From NCBI RefSeq assembly GCF_000417875.1, contig NW_006920869.1, positions 551,759-615,758 of the forward strand: DNA of 64,000 nucleotides, given 5' to 3'. The first letter of the stretch is position 1. Each line of letters begins with the position of its first letter. The translations under genes and the position numbers were made by a program. The stretch is from Pseudozyma flocculosa PF-1. Taxonomy: Eukaryota > Basidiomycota > Ustilaginomycetes > Ustilaginales > Ustilaginaceae. This document shows, piece by piece, positions 23,480 to 34,321 of the stretch. The notes below the pieces were generated by a model. The model did no database searches, was not told the DNA's origin, and saw only the letters and a list, made by a program, of their open reading frames with translations.

Positions 23480-24873
23480 GGTGGCGGTAGATGGCGTCGA
23501 GCGTCTCGAGAGTCAGGAGCGGACGGGTTGAACGAGGTAGGGAATCTGAAAGGTGGCTTGTCGAACTCGCAGGCGGTTGCATTTGGCGCCACGTCGTGGT
23601 CGTTATCGTGACGGTTGTATATGTGGAGAGGGAGAGAAGGTGACTCGTTGAGGTCCTCGAGGACACAGACAGCACCTGTCGCTCAGGATGTCGCGCGCTA
23701 GATGTGCATGGACGCAGACAGGCACAGAGGAGCGATACGGCGGGCAGAGGTCGGCCGGCCGTCGTGGGGAAGAGCGAGTTTTGCGCCGGGGTCACGCGAC
23801 GGCGGGGGAGGCCACGCGACCATGGTGCTGCAGAACGAGTGCACGATGCCGAAGGCTTGTTCTGAAGCCCTGCTCGGGTGAGTATGCGATGCGGCGTCCT
23901 GAATGGTCGTCCGTGGAGCGTTACAGTATCAGCACGCCGTCGGTCTTCCCCGCGCTGCAAGCTGGGCGAATCAGAGAGGGCCCTTGAAGGGATGCGGGCG
24001 GGTCAACGTGTGAACCGAGAGCGAGACTGTGCTGGCCTTTGGTCGGGCCAAGACCTTGTTGAAGCGGGCCGCCAGGTGCGTCGTGTGGCTTCACAGAAAC
24101 TCGCGACGGCAGTTCCTGCCAAAGGCCGGCAAAGACGAACGATGGGTGGAAGGGCGGTCACGATGCTGTCGAATGAGTCACCGCGCTCGCCACCAGTACT
24201 GTACTGTACAGTAGGTGAGTTGCTAGGTCGAGACGGCGGCGCAAGCGTGAGCGGCGGGGCGGCGTCGATCTTCTACATACTTACCTGATTTCGTGGGATG
24301 GCGGTCAATTCCGGGCGCCACCTGTCCCTCACCGCCGGCATCTTTGCTTTGGAATTCACCGCAAGCCCGGGGGTCCCTAGTTGCCGACCTTTTGACCGAG
24401 ATCCCGACTACTCGTACGCCTCTTGCGCTTCCTCGATAGCGGTACCGCTAGCTTCTGTCGTGGCAGCCCAGGCAGCAAGCCAAGACCCATCTGTCCATCT
24501 CCTGATACACTTCACAAAGACCCCAAACGACTGCAGACGGCCACGGCCACAGATCGAGATTCGGTCAGCGTCGTTGAGCAGAGTCGCTCGTCGTAGAGCG
24601 CGGTCACATTCGAGAGCACCCTTGATTTGGAGATGCTCGAGAACGGCTAGATGAGACCCTTTTTGGCAGCAGTCGATGTGTGCCGTGCATTGCCTGCCCA
24701 CCTCGTCGTCTGATGAAGAGCCAATAACCGTTGCTGGTCAAGCCGTCTTGGCACATATGTGCGACATCAGTTCTTCGCCCTCCGTTCCGGTCCCTTCGTT
24801 CGTGCCGCTGTTGCTGGCCAGCTCGCCTGGATTGGATGCTTTTGCTGTGCGAGATTGGTCTGTCGGCGCCCTC
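23480..24873. other. 1.4 kb spacer, MFS promoter and sulfurtransferase 3' flank
   Basis: No convincing coding frame. GTATAT at about 23617-23622 (140 bp upstream of the MFS start) is a weak TATA-like candidate. I see nothing else of note. Confidence 0.4.
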
Positions 24874-26472
24874 CTACTCGTCCGAGGGCGTCTTGTCGAT
24901 CGGCACGCCTTCGCTCTCCCTGCTCGCCCAGCCCGTCCAGCTCTGTGGGGTCCGAACGCGGGGTAGGTAAAGCGCCCAAGTCAGCGGATATCCAGCACGG
25001 CCTTGCAGACACCTCAACGTGATGGCGACAGATCAAATACTCGATCGGCAGCGTGCCGCTCTTTCTAGAGCCTTACGGCCGACACTCACCTCATCATAGA
25101 TGCTGCTCTGCACGCCAACCTCCTGGAGCGCGAGCCAGATGCACGCAGCCGTCATGCCGCTGCCGCACGTGTTGGTAGCCGACAGCTCGCCGCCGCTCGA
25201 GCCCTGTCGCAGCTTGTCGAGCGCTTCCATGCCGCCGGCCGCGTCGCTGAGCACCCTCCACAGCTCCACCTGATCCTTGAGCGTCGTGTACTTCTTCCCC
25301 GCCTCCTTGCTGCTGGTCTGGGTGTTGAGCAGCGTGGAAAAGGGGAGCGAGAGCGAGTGAGGAATGTGGCCTGACGACAGGCCGGCGCGGGGCTCCGGGT
25401 CTGTGCCGTCGAATCGTCCCTTTGGACGAGCGTCAAAGACCGTCTGGCCGCGTGCGCCCTGCCTAGCGTTGGCGACCATCTCCTCGAATGAGCGCACCAT
25501 GCCCTCAGTTAGGGTTGGCACCGGGTACTCGACCGGCTGATTGGGCGCGAGAGGATGCAGCGGTCAGCTTGCTGCGCTCTTGTGCTGCCAAAACGTCTTC
25601 AAGGGACGAGCGCTCACCGTAGTCTGCTCCTTGGCCGGGCCCTCCTCGACGGCAAAACCAGCGTCGATCCAGGCGGGCAGGCCGCCGTTGAGCACCGACA
25701 CCTTGGGGTGGCCGAAGGCCTGTGCGAAGAGTGCAACAAAGGGACCAGGATCAGCCGAACAGCTCTTTTGAGGTTGTCCAGAAAGCATCAGCTGCTCACC
25801 TTGAATGTGAAGGCCGTCCTTGGCGAAGAAAAGACGCTGCAATGACTCAAGACGACAGCGATGAAGGAATGTTAGCCGTGCACTGAAGGGCCCGCTACAT
25901 CATGATGTTGACGCAGAAGAACGTACCCATGTGTGTCCTGACGAAGACGAACGAGATGGGGTTAAGAGAGCGAGGACGAGGGGCCAAAAGCGAATCAGCA
26001 TTCCGGCAAGACGCGAAGAGCATGCCGGCACACGGACGCCTGCACTCACGTAAACGACGACGTGAGTGTCCTTCGAGATGCCGTGCTCTCCCGCGGCCTG
26101 TGCAAATACCTCTGCTGTGGGCATCATGTGCGGGAGGTTTCTGACGGTCTCGCCGGTGGTGGCGACCTTGTCCACGTCCCAGAATAGGGCTCCCGGAAGG
26201 CGTGGGCCGCGTTGGAACTCGTCGCGCGCGTTTCTCTGGACGTTTGGCATGAACCAAGTGGCATCGAGCACCCTCACTGCGTTGGAGGACGAGGCATCCT
26301 GGAGAAGCGGCGAGAGATACTTAGGCGATACCACGAGCGGCACCGGCGAGGGACGGACCGTGTTGCTCATGAGGCGGGTGCTGCTGGCGGCGGCGGCGGC
26401 GGCGGTGGATGTGCTGCTGGACAGGGTGGTTCGTGCTGTGCCGAGGTGCTTGAGAGCAGTTGCCGAGAGCAT
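24874..26472 (-). CDS. TUM1: 3-mercaptopyruvate/thiosulfate sulfurtransferase (two rhodanese domains)
   Basis: Six exons: 26472-26050, 25937-25927 (only 11 nt), 25836-25800, 25719-25618, 25536-25090 and 24942-24874 (362 aa). The N-terminal rhodanese domain (about residues 45-195) contains VLDATWFMPN, FWDVDKV, VVVYDTHGVFSSPRTAFTF and VLNGGLPAW. The C-terminal domain holds the catalytic loop CGSG in NTCGSGMTAA and ends YDESWTGWASRES. CGSG-x-T favours 3-mercaptopyruvate over thiosulfate. Relatives pass sulfur to Nfs1/Uba4 for tRNA thiolation and take part in cysteine catabolism. The first 34 residues look like a mitochondrial presequence, and Met35 (MSNTVRPSP) could start a cytosolic form. All introns are GT-AG, and the micro-exon is needed to restore YDTHG. 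Confidence 0.92.
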
Positions 26473-27031
26473 GATTGGTGAACAATTCGGGAATGTGTTC
26501 CGTATCAGTGAGTGTGGCAAGCAAACAGCGATGGTGGTGGTGGCAAAGGTGGGCGTGGTGAAGGCCAAGTTCAAAGCCGGCCTTCTTGTTGCTTGTCCTT
26601 CTTGGGCCGCTGCGCCGTGGTCCGAGCAGCGGCAGATGTGGAGGCAGGAAGCCCGCTCCGCCCGTGCCCGTCAACTTCTGCAAGGGTCTGTGCGTCAAAA
26701 CCAGCCAGGCCGACTTTTCCCGTGTGCCCGACCCATCCTCTCTGGCTGACGCGAGCAGAGTTTTGCCCCTCTCCCCGCGGCGACAACAGCCGCATCGACG
26801 ATTGATCGTTGGCGACCACCGTCGCAGCCAGGCCAGGTCAAGCCACACCCGTACCAGTTTCTCACCGAGCTAGGTCAAGTCACACCAGCTTCACACACAC
26901 ACAGGCTACCTGCAGTCTGCAGCCACGGACAGAGAGGCGGGTTGGGAAGACAGGTGCTAGATCCTGCATGCCACGAATGCCTTTTGATATCTTACATCGA
27001 GCAACTACGACGACAACGGGGCGCGCGACAC
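26473..27031. other. Spacer between two minus-strand genes
   Basis: It is the promoter of the sulfurtransferase gene and the 3' flank of the alcohol dehydrogenase gene. It contains ACAATTCGGG at about 26483-26492, a half-copy of the palindrome found in the quinate cluster, probably by chance. I see no gene. Confidence 0.4.
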
Positions 27032-28200
27032 CTAGTTCTTCTCAATGTCCTGCTCGAGGACAAAGCGGTAGCGGATGTCGTTGTCCTCGACGCGCTGCAC
27101 GGCCTTGGCGCAGTCCTTCATCGGGATCAGCTCAATCCACGGCTCGACGTTCTTCTCGGCGGCCAGCTTAAGCATCGCCAGCGCTTCAGTCTTGGAGCCA
27201 ATGTGCGACGAGCCGAGCAGACAGCCGTTGCCCGCCAGGTTCTGGATCCGGATCTTGAACACGTCCTCGGGCATTCCGACGGCGATCAGCTTGCCCTGCG
27301 TCTTGAGCGTCGAGAGGATGGCGGGCAGGTCGATGGCGTTGGACGAGGCGGTGTTGACAATCAGGTCAAAGGGGTCGTCCTTAAACTTGGTCGTCCAGTC
27401 GGGCTCCTCGGCCGTCGAGATAAACTGCGAGGCGCCCATCTTGAGCGCGTCCTCGCGCTTCTTGGGCGAGTGCGAGATGGCCACGACGTCCGCGCCGAGG
27501 GCCTTGGCAAAGAGGACGCCGCTGAGGGGGTGGACAAAGATGCATTCGATAGCGATGGAAAGGGTCAGCTTGGGAAGCGTCAAGGAGTGCGGCAACGGGC
27601 CACGGCAGCCACTCACAAGTGTCCGAGACCGCCGATGCCGACGATGCCGACCTTCTTGCCGGGACCAGCGCCGTTGCGGACGAGGGGCGAGTAGACGGTG
27701 AGACCGCCGCAGAGCATGGGTGCGGCGTGCTCCGACTTGATGCCCTCGGGGATGGGGAAGACAAACTGCTGGTGGGCGCGGATGGCGGTCGAGTAGCCGC
27801 CCTGGGCGATGCTGCCGTCGGGGTAGGTGGCGTTGTAGGTGTCGACGACGCCGCCCTTGCCGTCGCCGGTGCAGTAGTTTTCGTTGTCGTTCTTGCAGGG
27901 CCAGCACGACATGCAGGAGCCGACCTGCGCGCCTACTCCGACGCGGTCGCCGACCTTGATGTCCTTGACGTTCTTGCCGACCTTTGTGACGTGTCCGACA
28001 ATCTCGTGGCCGGGGACGACGGTCTTGACGTTGAGGGGGCCCCAGCCGCCCGAGATGGTGTGTACGTCGCTGCCGCAGACGCCGCAGTGGGTGATGGCGA
28101 TGTCGACGTCGTCATCCTGGGCCGTCTTGAGCTCGTACTCGTGGATCTTGAAGTCGGTCCAGTTCTTGGTGTCGCTGATGCCGTATCCCTTGGCGCTCAT
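27032..28200 (-). CDS. Zinc-dependent alcohol dehydrogenase, cinnamyl-alcohol/ADH6-like
   Basis: Two exons (28200-27617, 27521-27032) give 357 aa, the usual size for the medium-chain family. The catalytic-zinc ligands are visible in HCGVCGSD (Cys), GHEIVG (His-Glu) and the later Cys, and the structural zinc lobe in CMSCWPCKNDNENYC. The Rossmann motif GIGGLGHFG is split by the intron and restored in frame, followed by LFAKALGADVVAIS. ADH6/CAD-type enzymes reduce aromatic and branched aldehydes with NADPH; a Ser-His-Ser after the second strand (AISHSPKK) fits NADP preference. It is probably cytosolic, with no signal peptide. A TATAAG element lies about 145 bp upstream of the start. Confidence 0.93.
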
Positions 28201-28340
28201 GTTGGGCAGAGTGTGTCGTGCGGTGGTGGTTGAGTGGTTGTGCGAGAGTGTGTGAGGTTGGCAAAGAAGGGAAAGACGGAGATGATATGAAATGGGCGTG
28301 GGGAGGGGAGAGAGGGGCCACGGATGTCGTGTGCGAGGTT

Positions 28341-28346
28341 CTTATA
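28341..28346 (-). promoter_or_regulatory. TATA-like element of the alcohol dehydrogenase gene
   Basis: Reads TATAAG on the minus strand, about 145 bp upstream of the ATG, in an otherwise GC-rich region. Confidence 0.4.
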
Positions 28347-29604
28347 CCGAGGCGAGCGGCGGCCCAGTCCCAGCACGGCGGCGACGAGGTCAGCGGGGGG
28401 TGGAGGAGGCGGGGGGCCCCCAGCCAAGGGGACCAAGAGAGGCCCAGCCAAAGGCAGCACGGGCGGCAACAGCGTGGGCGCGCTGACGGAAGTTTCAGAA
28501 AGAGGCCCCAGCTCCCCGACCTGCTTGCTTCTTCTCGCTCCCCCGCGCACATCGGCCAAGCAAGGACAGGCAGGGAGGAGCTGCAGGCCAGCCAGCCAGC
28601 CAGCCACCCACCCGTCGTCGACGTGGGTGGAGCAGCCAGGCTCTGCGCACACCTTGGTTTGGCCCCTCTCCTCGCCGTCGTCGTCGCCGACGCAAAGCGA
28701 CTCTGCCAACGCCACACGTCTATCGACCACCAATAATCTGGACCAGCAGATCGACAGACCCCTTGACCGGCGACCACCGTCGTCATCATCCGCCTGGCCA
28801 CTCGCCTCGATACCCTAGCGAGCGAGCACCTGCATCCGAACGGGCCAACCACGCATCGTCCCGGCCTGGCCCAGGTGGTGGCCACGGCTGCCTTGCTTGG
28901 CTGCAGCGCCGCTTTGCCGGTGGTCAACAGAACATCGGATCGGCTGCAAAAACCGTCGGCGCAGGTCGACATCACCGCCGGCTACCTCCGCCAGGCGTGG
29001 ACCGATCACCCAAACTCGCCACAGAGGAATTGCAAATTGAAAGAGATAACCGGGCGGGGGAAGGCGACTCCCAATCGGCCATCGGGCAGATTACAAGATC
29101 GGGCACCCGTAGCCTTTGTCCGATTTGGCCGCCGGCTGCACGGCCGCCATCCGAGCCAGAAACGTGGACGGCGCGGTGCGGCGGCGTCGAGAACGTGCCC
29201 CTCCCAACGTCTCTCTTGCTTCTTCCTCGCAGCCGTCATCCTCCCGGCAACCGAGCTCCGCTTCGCCTCCATACGGTCGCCAGCGTAGGTATCGGATCCA
29301 TGGCGCACGCCATCATGCGACCTCACGATGGCTTTCAATCAGCGCAATCAGGCGCCGTGCCGAAGCATCGGTCCGATGCGTTGCCGGAGCCGTGAGATGG
29401 TGCCGCCACCCTGCTGCACTTCAAAAGGGGTGCCTGGCCCGACCATGCCTCTCTCTCGGCTACGAGCCGGCACCATGGCGGAACCTTCGCATTGATCGAC
29501 TTCCATCGGAGCGATATGGCATCTTCTCGTCCTGACTTGCGGCCCTCGACCGCGCGTCCTTCGAGAGCAGCCCATGAAAAGGCAATCGACAAACCGTGAG
29601 AGGC

Positions 29605-29611
29605 TATATAA
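29605..29611 (+). promoter_or_regulatory. TATA box of the secreted esterase-like gene
   Basis: TATATAA lies 94 bp upstream of the ATG, followed by a CT-rich leader and a CACC ATG start context. Confidence 0.6.
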
Positions 29612-29704
29612 CCATGAGCTTCTTCAGGTCTCTTGGGCCATGGTCCTCGCCGTATACGCTCGTTGCTCCCTCTCTACCATCCCCTTCATCGCCTCTCGCT
29701 CACC

Positions 29705-31252
29705 ATGCATTTCACGAGGGCCCTGTCTGTGCTGCCCCTGGCGGCGCTGGCTACTTCGGCCGCCATCTGCAAGCGCGCCATCGACCCTTCGTCGTTCAAG
29801 AGCGAAGGCCTGGTCGCCATCGGACGCTTCCCCGCCGACCTGCGCGACAGCAACGGCGAGACGCTCGGCGGTCTGGGATCGGCAGCCGGTCTGGTGCCTG
29901 GCAAGTTCCAGCGCAGGGGCAGCCGCTACTCGGGCTCCTTCTACCTCCAGCCGGACCGTGGGTACAATGTCGATGCCACCATCGACTACGCCGCTCGCCA
30001 CCACCGCTTCGACTTTGAGTTCGAGGAGTACACTGGCAGCGACGACCTCGCCTTCTCGGATGCCATCAAACGCTTCGACCTCGAGTACAAGGAGACGCTC
30101 ATCTACCACGAGTTAACCCAGGGACAGAGGCAGACGACCGGCCTCAACCCCGCCATCGTCAGGCAAGGCGGTCTGACGGGCACCGAGGCCAATGCCGCCC
30201 CGCTCGGCGCCGCCAACGGCCAGATCGACGCAAGCAAGCAGAAGATCTCGGTCGACGCCGAGGGCTTCGTCGCCAACCCGGACGGCACCTTCTGGGTGTC
30301 GGACGAGTACGGGCCGTACATCTACAAGCTCGCCGCCGACGGCACCCTGCTCGCCTACATCCCCCCTCCTGCCGCTGCGGTGCCGCGCATCGGCGGACAG
30401 GTCAACTTCACCGCCGAGACCGACCCTGATACGGGACGCGCCGCCAACCAGGGCCTTGAGGGCCTGTCGATCTCGTTTGACGGCAACACGCTCTACTCGA
30501 TCCTGCAGGGCGGTACGATCCAGGATGGCGGCAAGGGGGCAAAGTACCTGCGCCTGTTCGAGTACGACGTCTCGGCGCTGTCGAGCGTCACGGCCTTTTC
30601 GGCCTCGGCGGCCAACCCGGGCGAGCGCGCCAAGCTGGTGGGCGAGTACGTGGTCGAGGTGCCCACGTCCAAGAAGGGCAAGGCCCGCGGCGTGTCGGAG
30701 CTCATCTACTTTGGACCCAAGACGCTCGGCCTGCTGGTGCGCGACGGCAACGGCTTCGGCGACAGCGAGACGGACGCGAGCTACAAGCACGTCGACGTGA
30801 TTGACCTTTCGTCGGCCACCAACCTCGCCAACAACGCCAAGTACGACTCGGCCACGGGTGCCGTTGCGCCCGGCGGCAAGCTGGCCGCGGGCATCCAGAC
30901 GGCCGGCTACTATCCGCTCATCGACTTCCTCGCCGACCTGCCCCGCTTCGGCATGCACGCCCAGGCCGAGCCGGTGGACGACACCCTGGTCGCCGCCAAG
31001 CTCGAGTCGCTCATCCTCCTCCCCACGCTCCCGCCCGCACCCACCGCAAACGCGCGCAGCTTCGATGCCGACGAGTACTTTATCGTCTCGTTCAGCGACA
31101 ACGACTTCCAGACCAAGAACGGATTCATGCGCGCCCTCGGAGCCTACTCGGCCGCCTACCCTGTCGACGTCCAGACTCAGGCCTTTGTTTTCAAGGTCAA
31201 GCTGCCCGGCGTGGACAGGAAGGCGCTCCTGGCCCACCTCGGGCTGCAGTAA
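29705..31252 (+). CDS. Secreted protein with esterase-like activity of phytase domain
   Basis: One intron-free frame of 515 aa. The start at 29705 gives a clear signal peptide (MHFTRALSVLPLAALATSAA) followed by a Lys-Arg pair that could be a kexin site. The rest matches the phytase-like esterase domain architecture: VAIGRFPADLRDSNGETLGGLGSA, EGFVANPDGTFWVSDEYGP with acidic residues expected to bind metal in a beta-propeller, ANQGLEGLSISFDG, and a repeated D/G-rich blade pattern through the C-terminus (VSFSDNDFQTKNG). Homologues are extracellular and annotated as phytase-like or phosphodiesterase-like, but the substrate is seldom shown. It is convergent with the secreted PhoD phosphatase, 313 bp apart, which suggests a shared role in obtaining phosphate (inference). 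Confidence 0.85.
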   Translation: MHFTRALSVLPLAALATSAAICKRAIDPSSFKSEGLVAIGRFPADLRDSNGETLGGLGSAAGLVPGKFQRRGSRYSGSFYLQPDRGYNVDATIDYAARHHRFDFEFEEYTGSDDLAFSDAIKRFDLEYKETLIYHELTQGQRQTTGLNPAIVRQGGLTGTEANAAPLGAANGQIDASKQKISVDAEGFVANPDGTFWVSDEYGPYIYKLAADGTLLAYIPPPAAAVPRIGGQVNFTAETDPDTGRAANQGLEGLSISFDGNTLYSILQGGTIQDGGKGAKYLRLFEYDVSALSSVTAFSASAANPGERAKLVGEYVVEVPTSKKGKARGVSELIYFGPKTLGLLVRDGNGFGDSETDASYKHVDVIDLSSATNLANNAKYDSATGAVAPGGKLAAGIQTAGYYPLIDFLADLPRFGMHAQAEPVDDTLVAAKLESLILLPTLPPAPTANARSFDADEYFIVSFSDNDFQTKNGFMRALGAYSAAYPVDVQTQAFVFKVKLPGVDRKALLAHLGLQ

Positions 31253-31565
31253 ACAGTCAGAGTCGAGGGAACGCATCGCCGAGGTGAAAGTAGAGCGCGC
31301 GCTTTTGAAATCAAAAGAGTCGTCGAAGTGCATGCCTGACGAAGGACGAGGGTCCTCTGAGAACGGAGAGTGCGGCATAACGTAGACTCGAGACGACACA
31401 CGGGCAGGGAGAGGATATCAAAGTAACTCGATCATGGGGGAGTTCCTGGATTGCATGCTACCTCTCAGGCGGACGCGCGCGCACGCGCCTAGGCGAACCA
31501 GCACATCATCTATGGACCTACAACCCCTTCGTACTCGTTCGTGAGTGGCACATGCCCCCAGCCGT
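31253..31565. other. Short convergent spacer
   Basis: It contains the 3' flanks of the esterase-like and PhoD genes. I see no repeat or gene. Confidence 0.5.
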
Positions 31566-33515
31566 TCAGGCAAAGGCGGTGCCGTTCCACTTCTGCTTGG
31601 CATAGTCGACGACCTTGCTCTGCAGCGCGCCGCCCTTGGGCGCCTGGCCGCCGTTGATGGGGCGGGTGAGCTTGTTGGCGCCCTTCTTGACGTTGAACGA
31701 GGCGAGGACGATTTCGTCCGAGTTGGGCATCGTGTTGTTGACGATGCCGTAGAAGTAGGCGTTGGCCTCGCGCTTGGTCACCTCGAGCTCAAAGTAACCG
31801 CGGTACTGGCCGTCGGCGAACTTGAGCGCCGGGTTGATCGAGACGAGCTTGGCGGCGGCGGCCGTGTACTGGGCCGGGGTGAGCTTCTGGCCGTACGACG
31901 ACGGCGACGAGACGGCGGTGCCGGCGAACTCGACGGCGATCGAGCCGCGACCGCTCTCCGGGTCGTAGGCCGACGTGTTGTTGACGTACTCCTCGTAGAT
32001 CGTGTCCGACACCCACGCCGCGTGCGAGTCGCCGGCGAGCAGGATCGTGTCGTCGATCTTGTTCTTGGTGAGCGTGTCAAAGAAGCGGCGGCGGTTGGCA
32101 TTGTAGCCGTCCCACGAGTCGCGGTTGACGGGGAACGTGGGCTGGCCGTACGAGGTCGGGTTGACGATGATCTGCTGCCCGACAATCTTCCACGTGGCGC
32201 CGCGCTGCTTGCTCTTGATGAGGTTGTCGTAGAACCACTTCTCCTGCTTGCCGCCCATCAGGCTGCGCGCCGTGTCGTTCGAGACGGCCGTGATGGCATC
32301 CGTGTTCCAGTAGACGTCGGTGATGTCGCGGTCAAAGTTGCGCGTGTCGAGCAGGAAGAGGTCGGCGAGCTTGCCGTAGTGGAACTGGCGCCAGATGCGG
32401 AGCGAGTCGGTGGTGTCGACCTGGCGGATGGGCATCCACTCGAAATAGGCCTTGACGGCGGCCAGCTTGCGCTCGGTGAAGCGCACACCCTCGACCTCGC
32501 CGCTGGCCGTGTTGTTGCCGTCGGCCGTGCCGTGGTTGTAGGCGTTGTCGGCCACCTCGTGGTCGTCCCAGACGAGGAACCACGCCTTGCTGGCGTGGAG
32601 CGCCTGCAGGCTCTTGTCCTCGCGGTACGAGGCGTAGCGCTGGCGGTAGTCGTCGAGCGTCACAATCTCGTGGTTGGGGCGCGGAACGCGGTTGAGGGCG
32701 GTGCCGTTGCCGTACGTGTTCTGGCCGGGCACCTTGACGCCGTCGCCGCGCGCCTCGTAGATGTAGTCGCCCACGTGGACGGCGTAGTCGGTCGCCTCGC
32801 GGTCGCTGGCGTGCTGGTAGGCGTTGAAGTAACCGAAGGGCAAGTTGGAGCACGAGAAGACGGCGAGGCGCAGCTTGTCGACGTGGGCGTCGTCGGCCTC
32901 GGGGATCGTCTTGAAGCTGCCGGTCTGCGAGACCTGGGACTTGTCGTGGCAGGCCTGGAAGCGGTACCAGTACTGGGTCTTGGGCTTGAGGCCGGTGGTC
33001 TCGACCTTGAAGCTGTAGTCGACCTCGGACGTGGTCCAGGCGTAGTTGGTGTCGACGACGCTGGCGGCCGACCAGTCGTCGGGCTTGGTCGAGGTCTGGT
33101 AGCGCAGGCAGATGGGCTTGTCGGTCTCCTCGGCCGCGACCGGGTGGGTCCAGAGGATGGCCGAGTCGTCGTAGGGGTCGCCCGAGGCCACGTTGTAGGG
33201 GAACGAGACCTTGCCGCGGTAGGCGGCCTTGCCGTCGCTGCCCCACTCGCCGTCGTAGTCGGCGGCGAGCTGGTCGGCGGGGTTGTAGCCGCCCTTGCCG
33301 CGCGCGCGGATGCGCAGGGTGCGCTGCTCGTCGAGGTGGCGCTTGCGGATGTTGCGGCCAATGTGGCCGACGTCGTGGGCGAGGTCACGGCTGAACTGGA
33401 TGCGCGAGGGCGAGCGGTAGGCAATGTTGCGCTCCAGCTGAGGCAGCGCCGACACCGAGACGGCCACCGCCGAGAGGAGCGCGAGGAAGGGGAGGGTGAA
33501 AGTGAGGCCCTGCAT
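31566..33515 (-). CDS. phoD: Secreted alkaline phosphatase/phosphodiesterase D (PhoD)
   Basis: One intron-free frame of 649 aa. The start at 33515 gives a hydrophobic signal peptide (MQGLTFTLPFLALLSAVAVS). The PhoD N-terminal beta domain (about residues 95-210) contains FPYNVASGDPYDDSAILWTH. The metallophosphatase domain follows with FSCSNLPFGYFNAY, HVGDYIYE, WDDHEVADNAYNHG and AGDSHAAW, the classic PhoD metal-binding motifs. PhoD enzymes hydrolyse phosphomonoesters and diesters outside the cell using Fe3+/Ca2+. Several N-x-T/S sites fit a glycosylated secreted protein. Long antisense open frames here are compositional shadows. A TATA-like ATAAAAG lies about 115 bp upstream. Confidence 0.95.
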   Translation of the reverse strand: MQGLTFTLPFLALLSAVAVSVSALPQLERNIAYRSPSRIQFSRDLAHDVGHIGRNIRKRHLDEQRTLRIRARGKGGYNPADQLAADYDGEWGSDGKAAYRGKVSFPYNVASGDPYDDSAILWTHPVAAEETDKPICLRYQTSTKPDDWSAASVVDTNYAWTTSEVDYSFKVETTGLKPKTQYWYRFQACHDKSQVSQTGSFKTIPEADDAHVDKLRLAVFSCSNLPFGYFNAYQHASDREATDYAVHVGDYIYEARGDGVKVPGQNTYGNGTALNRVPRPNHEIVTLDDYRQRYASYREDKSLQALHASKAWFLVWDDHEVADNAYNHGTADGNNTASGEVEGVRFTERKLAAVKAYFEWMPIRQVDTTDSLRIWRQFHYGKLADLFLLDTRNFDRDITDVYWNTDAITAVSNDTARSLMGGKQEKWFYDNLIKSKQRGATWKIVGQQIIVNPTSYGQPTFPVNRDSWDGYNANRRRFFDTLTKNKIDDTILLAGDSHAAWVSDTIYEEYVNNTSAYDPESGRGSIAVEFAGTAVSSPSSYGQKLTPAQYTAAAAKLVSINPALKFADGQYRGYFELEVTKREANAYFYGIVNNTMPNSDEIVLASFNVKKGANKLTRPINGGQAPKGGALQSKVVDYAKQKWNGTAFA

Positions 33516-33627
33516 CGTGAGACGACGGCCGGGGCAGTGAGGGGCAAGGGTCGGAGGAGGGGTAGACGTTGGGTTGAGGACAAGAGACGGGGAGCAGACG
33601 AGTCTGGAAAGCGCCAAGGTGGCGGAG

Positions 33628-33637
33628 CCTTTTATCC
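33628..33637 (-). promoter_or_regulatory. TATA-like element of the PhoD gene
   Basis: Reads GGATAAAAGG on the minus strand, about 115 bp upstream of the PhoD start. Confidence 0.4.
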
Positions 33638-34281
33638 TCGTCGAGAGGAGGCTGTGGATGCGATGCTCTTCTTCCCGACCAGGGGTCGCCCCAATAATCT
33701 CGCTAAGGCGACGAGGACCACGAGCAGTGGTGGCACGGTACCCTAGCCTGAGTCAAGGGTCGAGGCTAAAGGCTAGGCAGAGAGAGCCCCGCAAGAGCAG
33801 GCGAGGTGCCTGGAAGTGCGGCGATACGGTGTCCGTCGATGAGAGGCCAAAGGCAGGGCCATGGCGGCGCAGAACTTCCGAGGGATCGTCCAGCTTGAGC
33901 TTCGCTTGGCTTTGACGGCGAGAGGGGGCGTACACCATCCTCGATTCAGCAGCACCTACGGACGTCGGCTACCCGAGACCACCTCTGGTGCCCCCCTCTC
34001 GCCTGCGCGGTGAGGACCTCGACGGGTCGAGGAACGTTGCCATCGGCCGTGCAGGCACGAGGAGCCGTCTTGTCCCGTCGATGGCGGCGGATGGCCTCGA
34101 TTCGACCCGGCGCTGGTTGGCAGGCAGCATCCTCGCTCTACAGGACAGCCGCCGGAGCGGGCAGGCCATGCCCTTCCCCCACCCCACGAGGAGGCCAGAT
34201 GGAGTGGGGGCGTCCCGGATGCTCGAGCGTTGAGGGAAACCACGAGGTCGACGGACCAATGGCAGCGTCGTCGATTGACAA

Positions 34282-34282
<1 letters not shown>

Positions 34283-34321
<39 letters not shown>
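34283..34321. repeat. CTG/CAG trinucleotide microsatellite
   Basis: About 12 perfect CTG units in intergenic DNA. No supported gene reads through it. Confidence 0.95.

Larger units (their letters stand above)
28201..29704. other. Divergent promoter region, 1.5 kb
   Basis: It separates the alcohol dehydrogenase (minus) and the secreted esterase-like gene (plus). Both sides have TATA-like elements close to the genes. The centre has no coding frame I can support. Confidence 0.5.

Noticed and set aside
26483..26492. ACAATTCGGG near the sulfurtransferase start as a quinate-cluster operator
   Set aside because: Only a half-site, without the partner CCG and without pathway relevance; likely chance.
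31545..33746. Plus-strand frame of 733 codons opposite PhoD
   Set aside because: PhoD motifs on the minus strand are unambiguous; this frame is a GC-bias shadow with Val/Gly/Ala/Arg-rich text.
34283..34321. CTG run as a coding polyglutamine, polycysteine or polyalanine tract
   Set aside because: None of the frames through it has a domain or plausible gene structure.
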